Positions 44,155 through 53,008 are shown, counted from the stretch's first letter. The stretch: 60,006 bases of DNA from Mycobacteriaceae bacterium (GCA_019245755.1 JAFARC010000076.1:1-60006), one strand, 5' to 3'. The notes: generated from the sequence alone by a model not told the origin. A program made the numbers and translations.

Positions 44155-46641
44155 TCACGCAACGAGTGGGATCGTGATCTCGAGCGACGTCCCATTTCCA
44201 GACGTACTGGCGATGCGCACTTGTCCGCCAAGTACCTCGATGCGGTCCTTGAGACCGATCAACCCGGAACCTTTGCTCGGATCGGCTCCGCCGACTCCGT
44301 CGTCACAAATCGACAGGTGCAGATCGGCGTCCGTGGCTTCCGCGCGCACGGTGACCTCCGAAGCATGTGCGTGTTTCGCGGCATTGGCCAACGCCTCCGC
44401 CACCACGTAATAGGCAGCGATCTCCACCGCGTCGCCCAGCCGTCGCCGGATCGCGATGTCGAGGGTGACCGGTACCACGGACCGACGAGCCAGTGTCTTC
44501 AGCGCCGGAGCCAGGCCGCCCCGCGACAGGATCGCAGGATGGATACCGCGAGAGATTTCCTGTAGCTCTTGCACAACCTGGTTCAAACCGGACACCACGT
44601 CGGACATTTCTTTCCTAAGACCGTGCATGTCGACGGGCACGGAATCCTCGGTCATGCGCAGCTTTAGGCCCAGGGAAACCAGGCGTTGTTGGGCGCCGTC
44701 GTGAAGATCACGTTCGATGCGTCGGCGGGCGTCGTCAGCCGCTGCGACGATCCGGGCCCGGGAGGCGATCAGGTCAGCCCGCGTCGTGGAGGCGGCGATC
44801 GCGGTCGCGACTAATTCGGCGAACTCGGCGATGCGCTGCTCGATATCGGGTGGCAGCGGCTCAGGCCGCGAAGACCCGACGACGGCGACCCCCCATAAGC
44901 GTTCGTTGACAACGATCGGCGCGCCCACTCGCGACTGCATGCCCATCTCGCGCAGGCGCGCCGCAAGGGACCCTTCGGCGCCGACAAACGTGTCCATCCG
45001 CGCGGGGCGGCCGCTCTTCAGCACCATCGCGGCCACGCTGTCGCCCTCGAGCGTGACGCGCTCGCCGACCGGGATGAAGGGCTCTCCCGGTTCGGCATAG
45101 GTAGCGACGATCATCGCCGCGCCGTCAGACTCGTACTGAAGAACCGCTGCACTGCCGACATTCAAGCAGCGGGCCATCTCCTCCGCGACGGCCGAGAACA
45201 CTTCCGACGAGCCGACCCCTTGTGCCACCAGTGTCGCCACCCGACGCAACGCCGCCTGCTGCGTAGCGAGGACACGCAGATTGTCACGGCTGTCCTGCAG
45301 TTCGGAGCCGGCGGCGGCGTTGGCGATCGCAGTGGCGACCAGGTCGGTGAAATCGGCGATCCGCGCCTCGGTGTCCAAGGGCAGTGGCTCAGGCCCGGCC
45401 GAGCCGGCGGTTGCGGTGCCCCAGACGCGGCCGCCCACAATGATCGGAACGGCGACCAGCGATCGGACGCCCAGCTGGCGCATTCGGTCGGCGATCGGGC
45501 CCGTCGCGTTGTCCTGACTGTCCATCCGCGCAGCACGACCGGTGCGAAGCACCCTCGTCGAAACGTTGTCGCCGTGGAGGGGAAATCGTTCGCCGATCCC
45601 GACGATCTCCCTGATCTCCGGAGCGACGTCGGCGAGTGCGAGCATAGTGATCGCGTCGCCGTCGTAGCGCGATATGGCCGCACCCGCCACATTCAGGCAC
45701 CGGCCCATCTCCTCGGCGACCGCGGAGAAGACCTCTTCGGGACTGACCCCACGCGCGACGAGTGTCGCTACCCGGCGCAGTGCCGCCTGTTGCGTCGCAA
45801 GTTCGGCGAGCTGGTCGCGGCCGGCTTCGAGCATCGCCTGGGTATGCCGCAACTGTTCTTGCTCACGGCGTCGCTGGGTGACATCACGGCCAACGGCGTA
45901 AAACAGGTCGCCGTGCGGTGCGACACTCCATTCGATCCATCGTCGCGATCCGTCGCGCCGCATGGCCTGGTTCTCAAAACGCACCGGCCGACCGCTCAGC
46001 GTCTCCCGGACCACATGTTGCATGAGATCTTGATCCTGCGGTACCACGAGGTCGAATGGCAGCGACGTCAATTCGTGGAGCGAGTAGCCAAGGGCGTGCT
46101 CAAAGGCCGGGTTTACCCGGATCAAACCCCGCTTATCCGCGATGGTCAACAGGTCCGACGAGAGATCGAAGAACCGCTCCAGTTCATGGCGACTCCGAAC
46201 CAGCCCACTGTCGATCCGCTCCCGCTCGCGAGCGGCAGCAATCAAACCTGCCAAAGATGGCGCTATCCGCTGGCGGAGACGTCGCCGCGTTGACTTCGTT
46301 ATGTCGGACGGGACCAGCAACGTACCAAGCGTCGCGCTGCCTGCGCGCAACGGGATCGCCAACCGGCGCGAGTCACCCGAGACGTCGTCCAGCTCAAGGG
46401 ATGCGAAAGACAACTCGAGGACGCGCGCCAGGTGTTGGCCAGCCTGATCCAAAGCCGATCGCAAATCGCCGCTCCGCAACATCAGACAAGCCAGCTCGGC
46501 TGCCAAGCCCGCTCCGCGCCGCCGGTCGACCGGTGTCCTGCGCGCCGCAGCAAAACCGAAGACGAAGTTGGCCAGCAGGGCGGCGCCGAGCAACGCGGCG
46601 ATCACGAAACCGGCGGGGTAGCGCGGCCATCTTGGCGGCAT
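44155..46641 (-). CDS. Sensor histidine kinase with PAS and two GAF domains
   Basis: 828 aa from ATG 46641 (a TTG eight codons upstream is possible). Seen: an N-terminal membrane helix (about 9-30), a weak GAF-like region (about 50-150), a PAS domain (about 155-275; ERFFDLSSDLLTIAD), then two GAF domains in tandem (about 280-460 and 465-640) that are copies of each other: each opens with LATQQAALRRVATLVA and FSAVAEEM-RCLNV. The transmitter is of the NarL-partner type: HisKA_3 with H-box ERDLHDGAQQRLVSLGL (His about 647) and HATPase with CDDGVGG and GLIGLKDRIEVLGG. Resembles DevS-like sensors in layout. A likely partner is the NarL regulator 3 kb away. Confidence 0.9.
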   Translation of the reverse strand: MPPRWPRYPAGFVIAALLGAALLANFVFGFAAARRTPVDRRRGAGLAAELACLMLRSGDLRSALDQAGQHLARVLELSFASLELDDVSGDSRRLAIPLRAGSATLGTLLVPSDITKSTRRRLRQRIAPSLAGLIAAARERERIDSGLVRSRHELERFFDLSSDLLTIADKRGLIRVNPAFEHALGYSLHELTSLPFDLVVPQDQDLMQHVVRETLSGRPVRFENQAMRRDGSRRWIEWSVAPHGDLFYAVGRDVTQRRREQEQLRHTQAMLEAGRDQLAELATQQAALRRVATLVARGVSPEEVFSAVAEEMGRCLNVAGAAISRYDGDAITMLALADVAPEIREIVGIGERFPLHGDNVSTRVLRTGRAARMDSQDNATGPIADRMRQLGVRSLVAVPIIVGGRVWGTATAGSAGPEPLPLDTEARIADFTDLVATAIANAAAGSELQDSRDNLRVLATQQAALRRVATLVAQGVGSSEVFSAVAEEMARCLNVGSAAVLQYESDGAAMIVATYAEPGEPFIPVGERVTLEGDSVAAMVLKSGRPARMDTFVGAEGSLAARLREMGMQSRVGAPIVVNERLWGVAVVGSSRPEPLPPDIEQRIAEFAELVATAIAASTTRADLIASRARIVAAADDARRRIERDLHDGAQQRLVSLGLKLRMTEDSVPVDMHGLRKEMSDVVSGLNQVVQELQEISRGIHPAILSRGGLAPALKTLARRSVVPVTLDIAIRRRLGDAVEIAAYYVVAEALANAAKHAHASEVTVRAEATDADLHLSICDDGVGGADPSKGSGLIGLKDRIEVLGGQVRIASTSGNGTSLEITIPLVA

Positions 46642-46887
46642 GCTGCCAGTATCTTCGTCTCTCAAGGTGCTGACTGCAGATCGAGGTGATCACCGCCCAT
46701 TTGCAGCTAACCGGACTCGAACCCGTGACGCACCACAGTGGGCTTGAGCCCGTTGAGTGGACACAGGGTCAGGCGGGGTCGCGGCGTCCCACAGCAGCCG
46801 AATCAACCCATTTCTTGGCCTCCTGGGTGGCCGGCATGTCGGCGACCACAACGGATACGGGTACCGGTATGACAGTGGAACCTGACG

Positions 46888-47706
46888 CTAGGGCAGGTCG
46901 TAGCCGTAGGCGGAGGCGACCATGCGGGTCTCCGCATTATCGGTCAGCGCACGCAGGGACGCCGGAAGCTCTGACCATTCGTGAAGCTCTCGATCCAGCC
47001 GACCATATCGCGCACTGTCGTGCACACGTTTGTCGAAGACGCTGTGGTCGAACGCGTTGACATCGAGTTTGCAATGCTCGGCGATGGCGGCGCTCCACTG
47101 GCGCGGGGAAGCAATCAAGTCCTCGTAGCGGACTCTGAGGATCAGGCTGCGCAGATCGGGTTCGGCAGCCGCACCGATAAAGCTGTTGGCCACCGTCAGC
47201 CAATACCTCAGCGACGTTTCGGTATTACGCCGGGTCCATCCGGGGTGACGCTCCCAGTCTTGGAGGCTGCGCAGGACGTCACGGGGGTCTCGGATGATGT
47301 GAATCACGCGAAGCCGCGGGAACATTGCGTGCAGGACCAATGCGTCCGATAATCCGTAGCGAACCTCCTTGAATCCCCAGATCGGCCTGCCGGCATCCAG
47401 GGCCGGCTTGGCGAACAGGGTCTCGATAAATGATCGGCACGCGTCGTCGATACGGGAACGCGGCGGCGTGACGTTCGCGATGAAACCCTGGTGACCGCTG
47501 GCGGCCAACTCATCTCGGCCCGCCGCGCCATGATCCTCAGTCCACAACCGAAGTCGCTCCACGGCCGCTAGGACGGGCCGCAACTGCCCGACGTGTTCTC
47601 CCCAAATCATCACGCGCGGATGTGAACACAGCAGCCGCTGGACCAGTGTGCTGCCGCAGCGCTGGCCGGCGGCAAGCACCAGCAAGGGCGTAGCCTTATC
47701 GGTCAT
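46888..47706 (-). CDS. Sulfotransferase family protein
   Basis: 272 aa from ATG 47706; GTG 47715 is also in frame, and neither has a clear Shine-Dalgarno. Uses PAPS as sulfate donor: 5'-phosphosulfate loop in AAGQRCGSTLVQRLL, 3'-phosphate motif IHIIRDPRDVLRSL. Further family points: GFKEVRYG and a C-terminal region RVRYEDLIASP. Bacterial sulfotransferases of this kind modify glycolipids or carbohydrates; the acceptor is not evident. No linked biosynthetic genes. Confidence 0.85.
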   Translation of the reverse strand: MTDKATPLLVLAAGQRCGSTLVQRLLCSHPRVMIWGEHVGQLRPVLAAVERLRLWTEDHGAAGRDELAASGHQGFIANVTPPRSRIDDACRSFIETLFAKPALDAGRPIWGFKEVRYGLSDALVLHAMFPRLRVIHIIRDPRDVLRSLQDWERHPGWTRRNTETSLRYWLTVANSFIGAAAEPDLRSLILRVRYEDLIASPRQWSAAIAEHCKLDVNAFDHSVFDKRVHDSARYGRLDRELHEWSELPASLRALTDNAETRMVASAYGYDLP

Positions 47707-47715
47707 GTCGAGCAC

Positions 47716-48568
47716 TGCTCAGTTGCCAGGTATCGGCGCACTTAGCCTCGATTGGTCGCGTGCAGGTAGCTCCAGCGAGCGTGGGCCAGACCGGGTGGGC
47801 GGCGCCCTCGTTCGACAGCCAGGTTATCCGCTTGCCGAGCGCCTCGTCTTGCGAATCAGTCGCCAATAACCGAGCCGCCCACGGGGGCCCGGTGGTATGA
47901 CGATTGCCGCGAAGCGACGGCAAGGTCACGTCAAACTTGGCCATGCGGAAGTCGATGTCACGCGCGGCGACCGGGGACCGTCAAACTGATGCAGGCGCAA
48001 AACGATGCAAAGTTCCGGATTCTGGGATCGGGTTTTCCCGGACAGGTTCCCGCCGGCGAGCTGGAGGTGACCGTCGTCGACGAGCGCGTCTGTCGGCCAG
48101 TCTCGATCCGCCATATCCTGCGGTGCCGCGCGCCGCATCGCAGGACGCCGCCGACCAAGAGTTACTCAGCCAAGATGCGGCCCGGCTGTCCACCCGCGCG
48201 TGATCGATGATCAAAGCTTCAGCCGCCGGAGCGCGCTGCAGAACATGCGCGTCGATCCGGTGGAGCTAACTGGTAGGCCCATGGTGGGATTGGCCCTGCG
48301 CCGTGACGGACGGCAGGCATTGCCGACACGCGGTGCCCCAGGGAGATCCTTGACGGTATGGGGTGGGCGGCAGCCGACCCAAGCGCTTGGCGCGCAATGC
48401 TGGTGACCGGGGTACGCGTCACGTGTCCGACGCGAGTCCCGGCGGTTTCTTTGGGCGCGTCACGTCGATTCACGCCGGCAGCGTGACATTGGCACGTGAC
48501 GACACCGGTGCGCGTGCGGTGGTGGACCTGTCGCGCGGCGGCGCGTGATCGCGGTCGATCGCTGCGCT
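47716..48568. other. 853-bp region without a supported gene
   Basis: Several short frames exist but none has a start signal, family likeness and composition together. The most protein-like are MAKFDVTLPSLRGN on minus (47944 to 47696) and VSDASPGGFFGRVTSIHAG on plus (48423 to 48548). This may be decayed sequence or rearrangement scar. Confidence 0.45.
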
Positions 48569-49543
48569 TCACGCGCTTTCGGTGCACGGGCCAGCGACCG
48601 GCTTCCCGGTGTTTCTGATCCTCTCGACGTCGGCAAGGTCAGCGTCGGTCAACGTGGCGTCGATTGCGGCGACGGCGTCCTGAAGATGGCTGATGTGACG
48701 GGCGCCGACGATCGCGACGTGGATGCCGGGACGGGCCAGTATCCAGGCGATCGCCAACTGGCTCACCGTGAGGCCGAGGTGGGCGGCGAAGTACTCCAGC
48801 TCGCCGACGACTTCGAGGGCGCGCCGATCCGCGTCGGTGCGAAAGGCACGGCACTCGCTCCACCAGTTGCGTGCCGCAAAGCTGGTGTCGGACCTGAGCA
48901 TTCCGGTGAGCAAACCCTTGGCCAACGAGCCGTACACCAGCACGCCGATGTCGTGTGCGCGGCAATACGGCAGCAGCTCCGCCCCGATATCGCTGCAGAA
49001 CATTTGGTAGCGCGGCTGAAGTGTTTCCACAGGGAGTGTGGCGGAGAATTCGTCGATCTGGCCGGTCTCGTGGTTCGCGACACCGACGTGCGCGATCTTG
49101 CCTTCGGCCACGAGATCGGCCAGCGCACCGGCTGTTTCCGAGACGGGGACCGCGGGGTCGGGGCAGTGCAGCTGATAGAGGTCGATGTGGTCGATGCCCA
49201 GTGCGGTGAGGCTGGTATCCACGCCTCGACGCAGCGAATCCGGTCTTGCGTCGGGTGTCGGGCCTGAATCCGTTCGGCTCAGACCCCCCTTGGTGGCGAT
49301 GACGAGGTGATCTCTGGCACGGAGCAGTTCTGGGCGAAGGGCCTTACCGAGGATGTGCTCAGACGCGCCGAACCCGTAGGCCTGTGCCGTGTCGAAGAAA
49401 TTGATCCCCAGGTCGAGGGCACGTCGGATCGCCGTGATCGCGGAATCCTCCTCGAAGCGACCCCAGTCTCCGCCGAGCTGCCAGGCACCGAACGCTATGC
49501 GCGAGACTTCAAGCCCGCTCTTGCCGAGAGTCGTCGTTTGCAT
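48569..49543 (-). CDS. Aldo/keto reductase (second copy type)
   Basis: 324 aa. Starts MQTTTLGKSGLEVSRIAFGAW, with GGAG ten bases before the ATG. Tetrad: Asp and Tyr in NFFDTAQAYGFGASE, Lys in VIATKGG, His in LYQLHCPD. The C-terminus HVAIVGARHISHLQDAVAA holds the NADPH phosphate site. It is of the family that acts on small carbonyls and differs from the other aldo/keto reductase in the window (different length and sequence). Alone in orientation; downstream neighbour is the 853-bp empty region. Confidence 0.92.
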   Translation of the reverse strand: MQTTTLGKSGLEVSRIAFGAWQLGGDWGRFEEDSAITAIRRALDLGINFFDTAQAYGFGASEHILGKALRPELLRARDHLVIATKGGLSRTDSGPTPDARPDSLRRGVDTSLTALGIDHIDLYQLHCPDPAVPVSETAGALADLVAEGKIAHVGVANHETGQIDEFSATLPVETLQPRYQMFCSDIGAELLPYCRAHDIGVLVYGSLAKGLLTGMLRSDTSFAARNWWSECRAFRTDADRRALEVVGELEYFAAHLGLTVSQLAIAWILARPGIHVAIVGARHISHLQDAVAAIDATLTDADLADVERIRNTGKPVAGPCTESA

Positions 49544-49727
49544 GCCGGTCTCTCCCCTGGTGGATGCCTGATCCCACCATGGCCGACACCCGAGGTGGTG
49601 TCGTCGGCGCTGGCATCCATTGATGTTTGCAGGCAGCGGTAGTGGCGGGTACCGGCTGGCTGCAACGGCCCGGACGTGAGGGGCCGGGGTATGCAGAGTT
49701 TGTGCCCGTCTTTGCGGTACCTGGGAG

Positions 49728-50438
49728 TTACCTGGAGTCCAAGAAGGTGATCACGGCCCGGACTCGACGGTGGTCGTCGTCGGTCTCTGGCAGGTCGAGT
49801 TTGGTGAGAATGCTGCGGACGTGCTTTTCGACAGTGCCCTCGGTCACCCACAGTCGCCGGGCGATGCCGGCGTTGGAGCGCCCCTCGGCCATTAATTCCA
49901 GCACCTCGAGTTCCCGCGGGGAGAGTACCGAAAGAGGGTCGCCTCGGCGACGACCCGAGACCAATTCCTGCACCAATACCGGGTCGACGACCGATGCGCC
50001 CTTGGCGATCCGATGCAACGTATCGACGAAATCGGCGACGTCGGTGACGCGGCTCTTGAGGAGGTATCCGATACGGTGGCCGCTGGCCAGCAGCTCCATG
50101 GCGTCCTCGACGTCGACATGAGCAGACAGCACCAGGATGCCGGTGTCGGGTAGCTCCTCGCGGATGACGCGGGCGGCATCGAGCCCCTCGGTGGTGTGGG
50201 TGGGCGGCATCCGGATGTCGACCACCACGACGTCAGGCAATTTCTCCCGCACCCGCGCCAGCAGCGCGGCGGCATCACCCGCCTGACCGACCACCTCGAA
50301 ACCGGAGTGTTCGAGCACGCTGGCGAGGCCTTCGCGCAGCAACGTTTCGTCCTCGGCCACCACCGCGCGCAACGGCGCAGCTGGCGAGCCGCCATCGTCG
50401 GCCCGGCCCGCGTGGGTGGTGCTCGTGTCATCCGCCAC
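49728..50438 (-). CDS. NarL/LuxR-family response regulator
   Basis: 236 aa from GTG 50438, with GGAGG seven bases upstream. Receiver domain (about 24-145) with acidic pocket VAEDE, phospho-acceptor Asp74 in VVVDIRMPP, Ser in LVLSAH and Lys in YLLKSRV. A linker and LuxR helix-turn-helix (about 168-232; LSPRELEVLELMAEGRSNAGIARRLWVTEGTVEKHV) follow. Probably the output partner of the HisKA_3 kinase at 44155-46641 (inference by type and closeness). Confidence 0.93.
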   Translation of the reverse strand: MADDTSTTHAGRADDGGSPAAPLRAVVAEDETLLREGLASVLEHSGFEVVGQAGDAAALLARVREKLPDVVVVDIRMPPTHTTEGLDAARVIREELPDTGILVLSAHVDVEDAMELLASGHRIGYLLKSRVTDVADFVDTLHRIAKGASVVDPVLVQELVSGRRRGDPLSVLSPRELEVLELMAEGRSNAGIARRLWVTEGTVEKHVRSILTKLDLPETDDDHRRVRAVITFLDSR

Positions 50439-50537
50439 CGCATGTCCTCCAGAGCGGTACCGATGTTGCTAACCCATCTTGCACCGCGGACACCACCAGC
50501 AATGGCCGCTCGCGCAACACGCCATCGGCTGCAGGGT

Positions 50538-50553
50538 TCCCGCTAGCCGGAAT
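50538..50553. promoter_or_regulatory. Near-palindrome before the single-domain regulator
   Basis: TTCCCGCTAGCCGGAA, a 16-mer with one mismatched pair, 33 bases before the ATG at 50587. It is followed by TGCG, as is the related site at 51002-51017, with which it shares 14 of 16 bases. Confidence 0.6.
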
Positions 50554-50586
50554 GCGAACGCGTGACGGCAGCGACACACTTGTCTC

Positions 50587-50961
50587 ATGATGTCGCAGAA
50601 GTCGGTGCGCTGCGTCATCGTCGACGACAACCAGGAGTTCCTCGACGCCGCCGCGGGTGTTCTCGAACGCGGCGGGATCAGTGTGGTCGGTATGGCGTCG
50701 AGTGTGGATGAGGCTCTGACTTCTGCGGCACGGTTGCGTCCCGACGTCGTCCTGGTCGACGTCGACCTCGGCGTAGAGGACGGCTTCGAGCTGGCCGCGC
50801 GGTTGCACCGACAGGAGGGTGCCGCGGTGATCCTGACCTCCACGCACGCGCAGCAGGACTTCGAGGAGTTGATCGCCAACAGCCCGGTGGCGGGATTCGT
50901 GCAGAAGGCGGCCCTGTCCGGACCTGCGATCCGCCGCATGCTGCTGCGCAATCGCACGTAG
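50587..50961 (+). CDS. Single-domain response regulator (receiver only)
   Basis: 124 aa, only a receiver domain: acidic pocket VIVDDN, phospho-acceptor Asp58 in VVLVDVDLG, Thr in ILTSTHA, Lys in GFVQKAAL. No output domain, so it must act by protein contact, as a phosphate relay or an adaptor. It lies directly upstream of the SigH-like sigma gene in the same direction, and both have the same palindromic element in front, suggesting one regulon. Confidence 0.9.
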   Translation: MMSQKSVRCVIVDDNQEFLDAAAGVLERGGISVVGMASSVDEALTSAARLRPDVVLVDVDLGVEDGFELAARLHRQEGAAVILTSTHAQQDFEELIANSPVAGFVQKAALSGPAIRRMLLRNRT

Positions 50962-51001
50962 TCGGCGCGCCCGCGGGGGACGGCTGTCAGGCAGTCAGAT
51001 C

Positions 51002-51017
51002 TTCCTGCTAGCAGGAA
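51002..51017. promoter_or_regulatory. Perfect 16-bp palindrome before the ECF sigma gene
   Basis: TTCCTGCTAGCAGGAA. Its right end forms the -35 element of the sigma promoter (next feature), so a bound regulator would compete with RNA polymerase. Confidence 0.8.
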
Positions 51018-51038
51018 TGCGCTATGGGAGCCAGCGTT
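51014..51038 (+). promoter_or_regulatory. SigH-type ECF promoter of the sigma gene
   Basis: GGAAT at 51014-51018, 17 bases, then GTT at 51036-51038. This matches the SigH/SigR promoter form GGAAY-N16-18-GTT and would start transcription about 30 bases before the ATG at 51076. It suggests self-activation by this sigma factor or by SigH. Confidence 0.75.
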
Positions 51039-51075
51039 GACGACATAGCGCGGCAACACCGGCATTCTCGAACGC

Positions 51076-51732
51076 ATGACAGCGTCGCCACGCGAGGTCC
51101 CAGGCGTAACCTATCTCACCGCTTTTCCGGGGAGCCGCTCGTCGCGCAGCCAATCATCGAATGGAGTTGGCAACGAGGATCTTTCATCCCGCTTTGAAAG
51201 AACGGCCCTGCCCTTGGTCGGTCGGCTCTACCGCCACGCGATGCGCATTACGTGCAACCACGCCGACGCAGAGGATCTGCTGCAGGAAACGATGGCCAAG
51301 GCGTATGCGGGCTTCGGGTCATTCCGCGCAGAAACAGACGCTTCGGCGTGGCTGCACCGCATCATGACCAACACCTACATCAACGACTATCGCACGAATC
51401 AGCGGAGGCCAGCGGTGCATCCGATCGACGACTTCACTGAACAGCAGTTCCGGTGTGGTATGCAATCGACCTGGGCGGAAACGCGTTCCGCTGAGGAGCA
51501 GGTCTTGGATTCACTGCCCGATTTCCGCATCAAGGCGGCGATGGAAGCCCTGCCGGAGCAGTTCCGGTTGGCCGTGTACTACGCCGACGTCGAAGGCCAT
51601 CGATACACCGAGATCGCCCGCATCATGGGCACCCCGAGAGGCACCGTCATGACAAGGCTTCACCGCGGGCGACAGCGCCTGCGGAACTATTTCGCCGTGT
51701 CCGGCGACGACGCGGACGCCCAGGCCAGCTGA
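51076..51732 (+). CDS. ECF RNA polymerase sigma factor, SigH-like paralogue
   Basis: 218 aa. Region 2 reads PLVGRLYRHAMRITCNHADAEDLLQETMAKAYAGFGSFR...WLHRIMTNTYINDYR, and region 4 ALPEQFRLAVYYADVEGHRYTEIARIMGTPRGTVMTRLHRGRQRLRNYF; both are close to mycobacterial SigH as recalled. The middle differs (DDFTEQQFRCGMQSTWAETRSAEEQ). SigH normally is followed by the zinc anti-sigma factor RshA; no HxxxCxxC protein follows here. Instead come a 51-aa membrane peptide and a His/Cys-containing unknown protein. Likely an extra, redox- or stress-linked sigma factor. Confidence 0.92.
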   Translation: MTASPREVPGVTYLTAFPGSRSSRSQSSNGVGNEDLSSRFERTALPLVGRLYRHAMRITCNHADAEDLLQETMAKAYAGFGSFRAETDASAWLHRIMTNTYINDYRTNQRRPAVHPIDDFTEQQFRCGMQSTWAETRSAEEQVLDSLPDFRIKAAMEALPEQFRLAVYYADVEGHRYTEIARIMGTPRGTVMTRLHRGRQRLRNYFAVSGDDADAQAS

Positions 51733-51778
51733 CCAAATGAGGCCACTTCGCCGGAAACGGCGACCGCAAGGAGAGGCA

Positions 51779-51934
51779 ATGACACTGGCACTCGTACTGC
51801 TTTTGCTGCTCGGCTTGTTGACCACTATCAGCAAACATCTGTTCCGGTGGCGGCTCGACCGTATTTCGAGGACAGACAGCCGGGCGGCGGTGATCAGCCT
51901 TCAGGAATTTCAGCTAACACGGCAATGTCATTGA
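51779..51934 (+). CDS. 51-aa single-helix membrane peptide after the sigma gene
   Basis: ATG 51779 has AGGAGAGG five to six bases upstream, a strong site. Residues 2-15 form a hydrophobic helix (TLALVLLLLLGLLT), then a positive stretch SKHLFRWRLDRISR and a polar tail. It lies 46 bases after the sigma gene and overlaps the next gene by ten bases. Its position is that of an anti-sigma factor, but it is far too small for a known one. A membrane tether or small regulator is possible. Confidence 0.6.
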   Translation: MTLALVLLLLLGLLTTISKHLFRWRLDRISRTDSRAAVISLQEFQLTRQCH

Positions 51935-52632
51935 ACGCTGCCGGGATGACCTCGGTTCACTGCGAGCCCAGCAGGTCGCGGCTGCCCCACTGCAGGTGTG
52001 TCGAGCAGGTGGTGTACCGGTATGACCGTGATCGCGTACCGGCCATCACATATCGATCACTGCCGCACGGATCGACGGGCGGCGCGGACACACTCGACGA
52101 AGCACGCAAGATTTACCGCTCCGGCATGACTCGGTTGCTTGGGGTGAGTCGCGCCGAATTGCCACACAGAGTGGAGCACGTCGAAGCGCTCGTCGGGGGG
52201 ATGTGGGTGCGCGACAGGGTGGGTGCGGTACACCGTGATGCCCTCGACGATCGGATGTTTCTGCAAAGGCTGCTGTCGGCGGGTCCAGCTCAAGACACGA
52301 TGCGGGCGTACGTCCGCGATATTGAGCGCCGAGGGGCCAACCCAGTTATCGTCCTCGCCGAGCCCGGTGACACCGTCGGCTCCGTGCTTGACCAGATGCG
52401 GGCAAGTGACGTGCTGGTGGTGGTCCATCCTGATCGCCGGAAACTGCTGGGTTGGGTCGCGGTATACGGCGCCAACGCCGTCGGCGCCGGGGTGGCGGTG
52501 CAAATGCCAGACGGCCCGGATGTCGGGACGATGTCGATCGCGTCTTTCACACTTAGCTATGCGCAGGGCGGTCTTCGAGCCGTCCGGATTGCGGCGCAGC
52601 ATCTCTGGCCGGCCGAATCTCTGGCGGGCTGA
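51925..52632 (+). CDS. Unknown protein, possibly HicB-fold N-terminus
   Basis: 235 aa from ATG 51925 (ATG 51946 also possible). Near the N-terminus HCEPSRSRLPHCRC clusters two His and three Cys. Residues about 30-90 (YRYDRDRVPAITYRSLPHG, DTLDEARKIYRSGMTRLLG) recall HicB-type RNase-H-like antitoxin domains; this is a weak likeness. The C-terminal part has VIVLAEPGDTVGSVLDQM and a Gly/Val-rich VHPDRRKLLGWVAVYGANAVGAGV. It overlaps the 51-aa ORF and so belongs to the sigma operon. Function unknown. Confidence 0.6.
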   Translation: MSLNAAGMTSVHCEPSRSRLPHCRCVEQVVYRYDRDRVPAITYRSLPHGSTGGADTLDEARKIYRSGMTRLLGVSRAELPHRVEHVEALVGGMWVRDRVGAVHRDALDDRMFLQRLLSAGPAQDTMRAYVRDIERRGANPVIVLAEPGDTVGSVLDQMRASDVLVVVHPDRRKLLGWVAVYGANAVGAGVAVQMPDGPDVGTMSIASFTLSYAQGGLRAVRIAAQHLWPAESLAG

Positions 52633-53008
52633 GGCCAGATACTCCGGAGAGATCATCGCTGCTGACACTGTCGATGGGGCCGAACTGGAGCTGTTGGAAT
52701 TGCCGCCGTCGTCGAGGTAATCGAGCTCGAGGAGCACTGAATGAAGACCCGAGAGCCGAGTGCTTTGGGCGAGGCCCATGAATTCGGACGAACCCTGTGC
52801 CGTTCTGGTCGCCCACATACCACTGCGGAGAGAAGACAGCGGTGATAGGCATGCCGAACCTTTCTTCCCAGCAAGTCTGAGATTAGCCCCAACGAGTGTG
52901 CGATGAGAGTCGGGATCGGTTCGGCCTGTGTGGCGCTGCGTGGGGCATCGTGTCGAACAGCCGGATGTGCGGCCGTACCTACCGGCGCCTGGCGCGGAGC
53001 CGGTGAGG
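52633..53008. other. 376-bp spacer, no supported gene
   Basis: A short frame ending YSGEIIAADTVDGAELELLE near 52660-52720 looks protein-like but has no start and lies just after the previous stop in another frame, so a remnant or frameshifted tail is possible. Otherwise nothing is seen. Confidence 0.4.
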
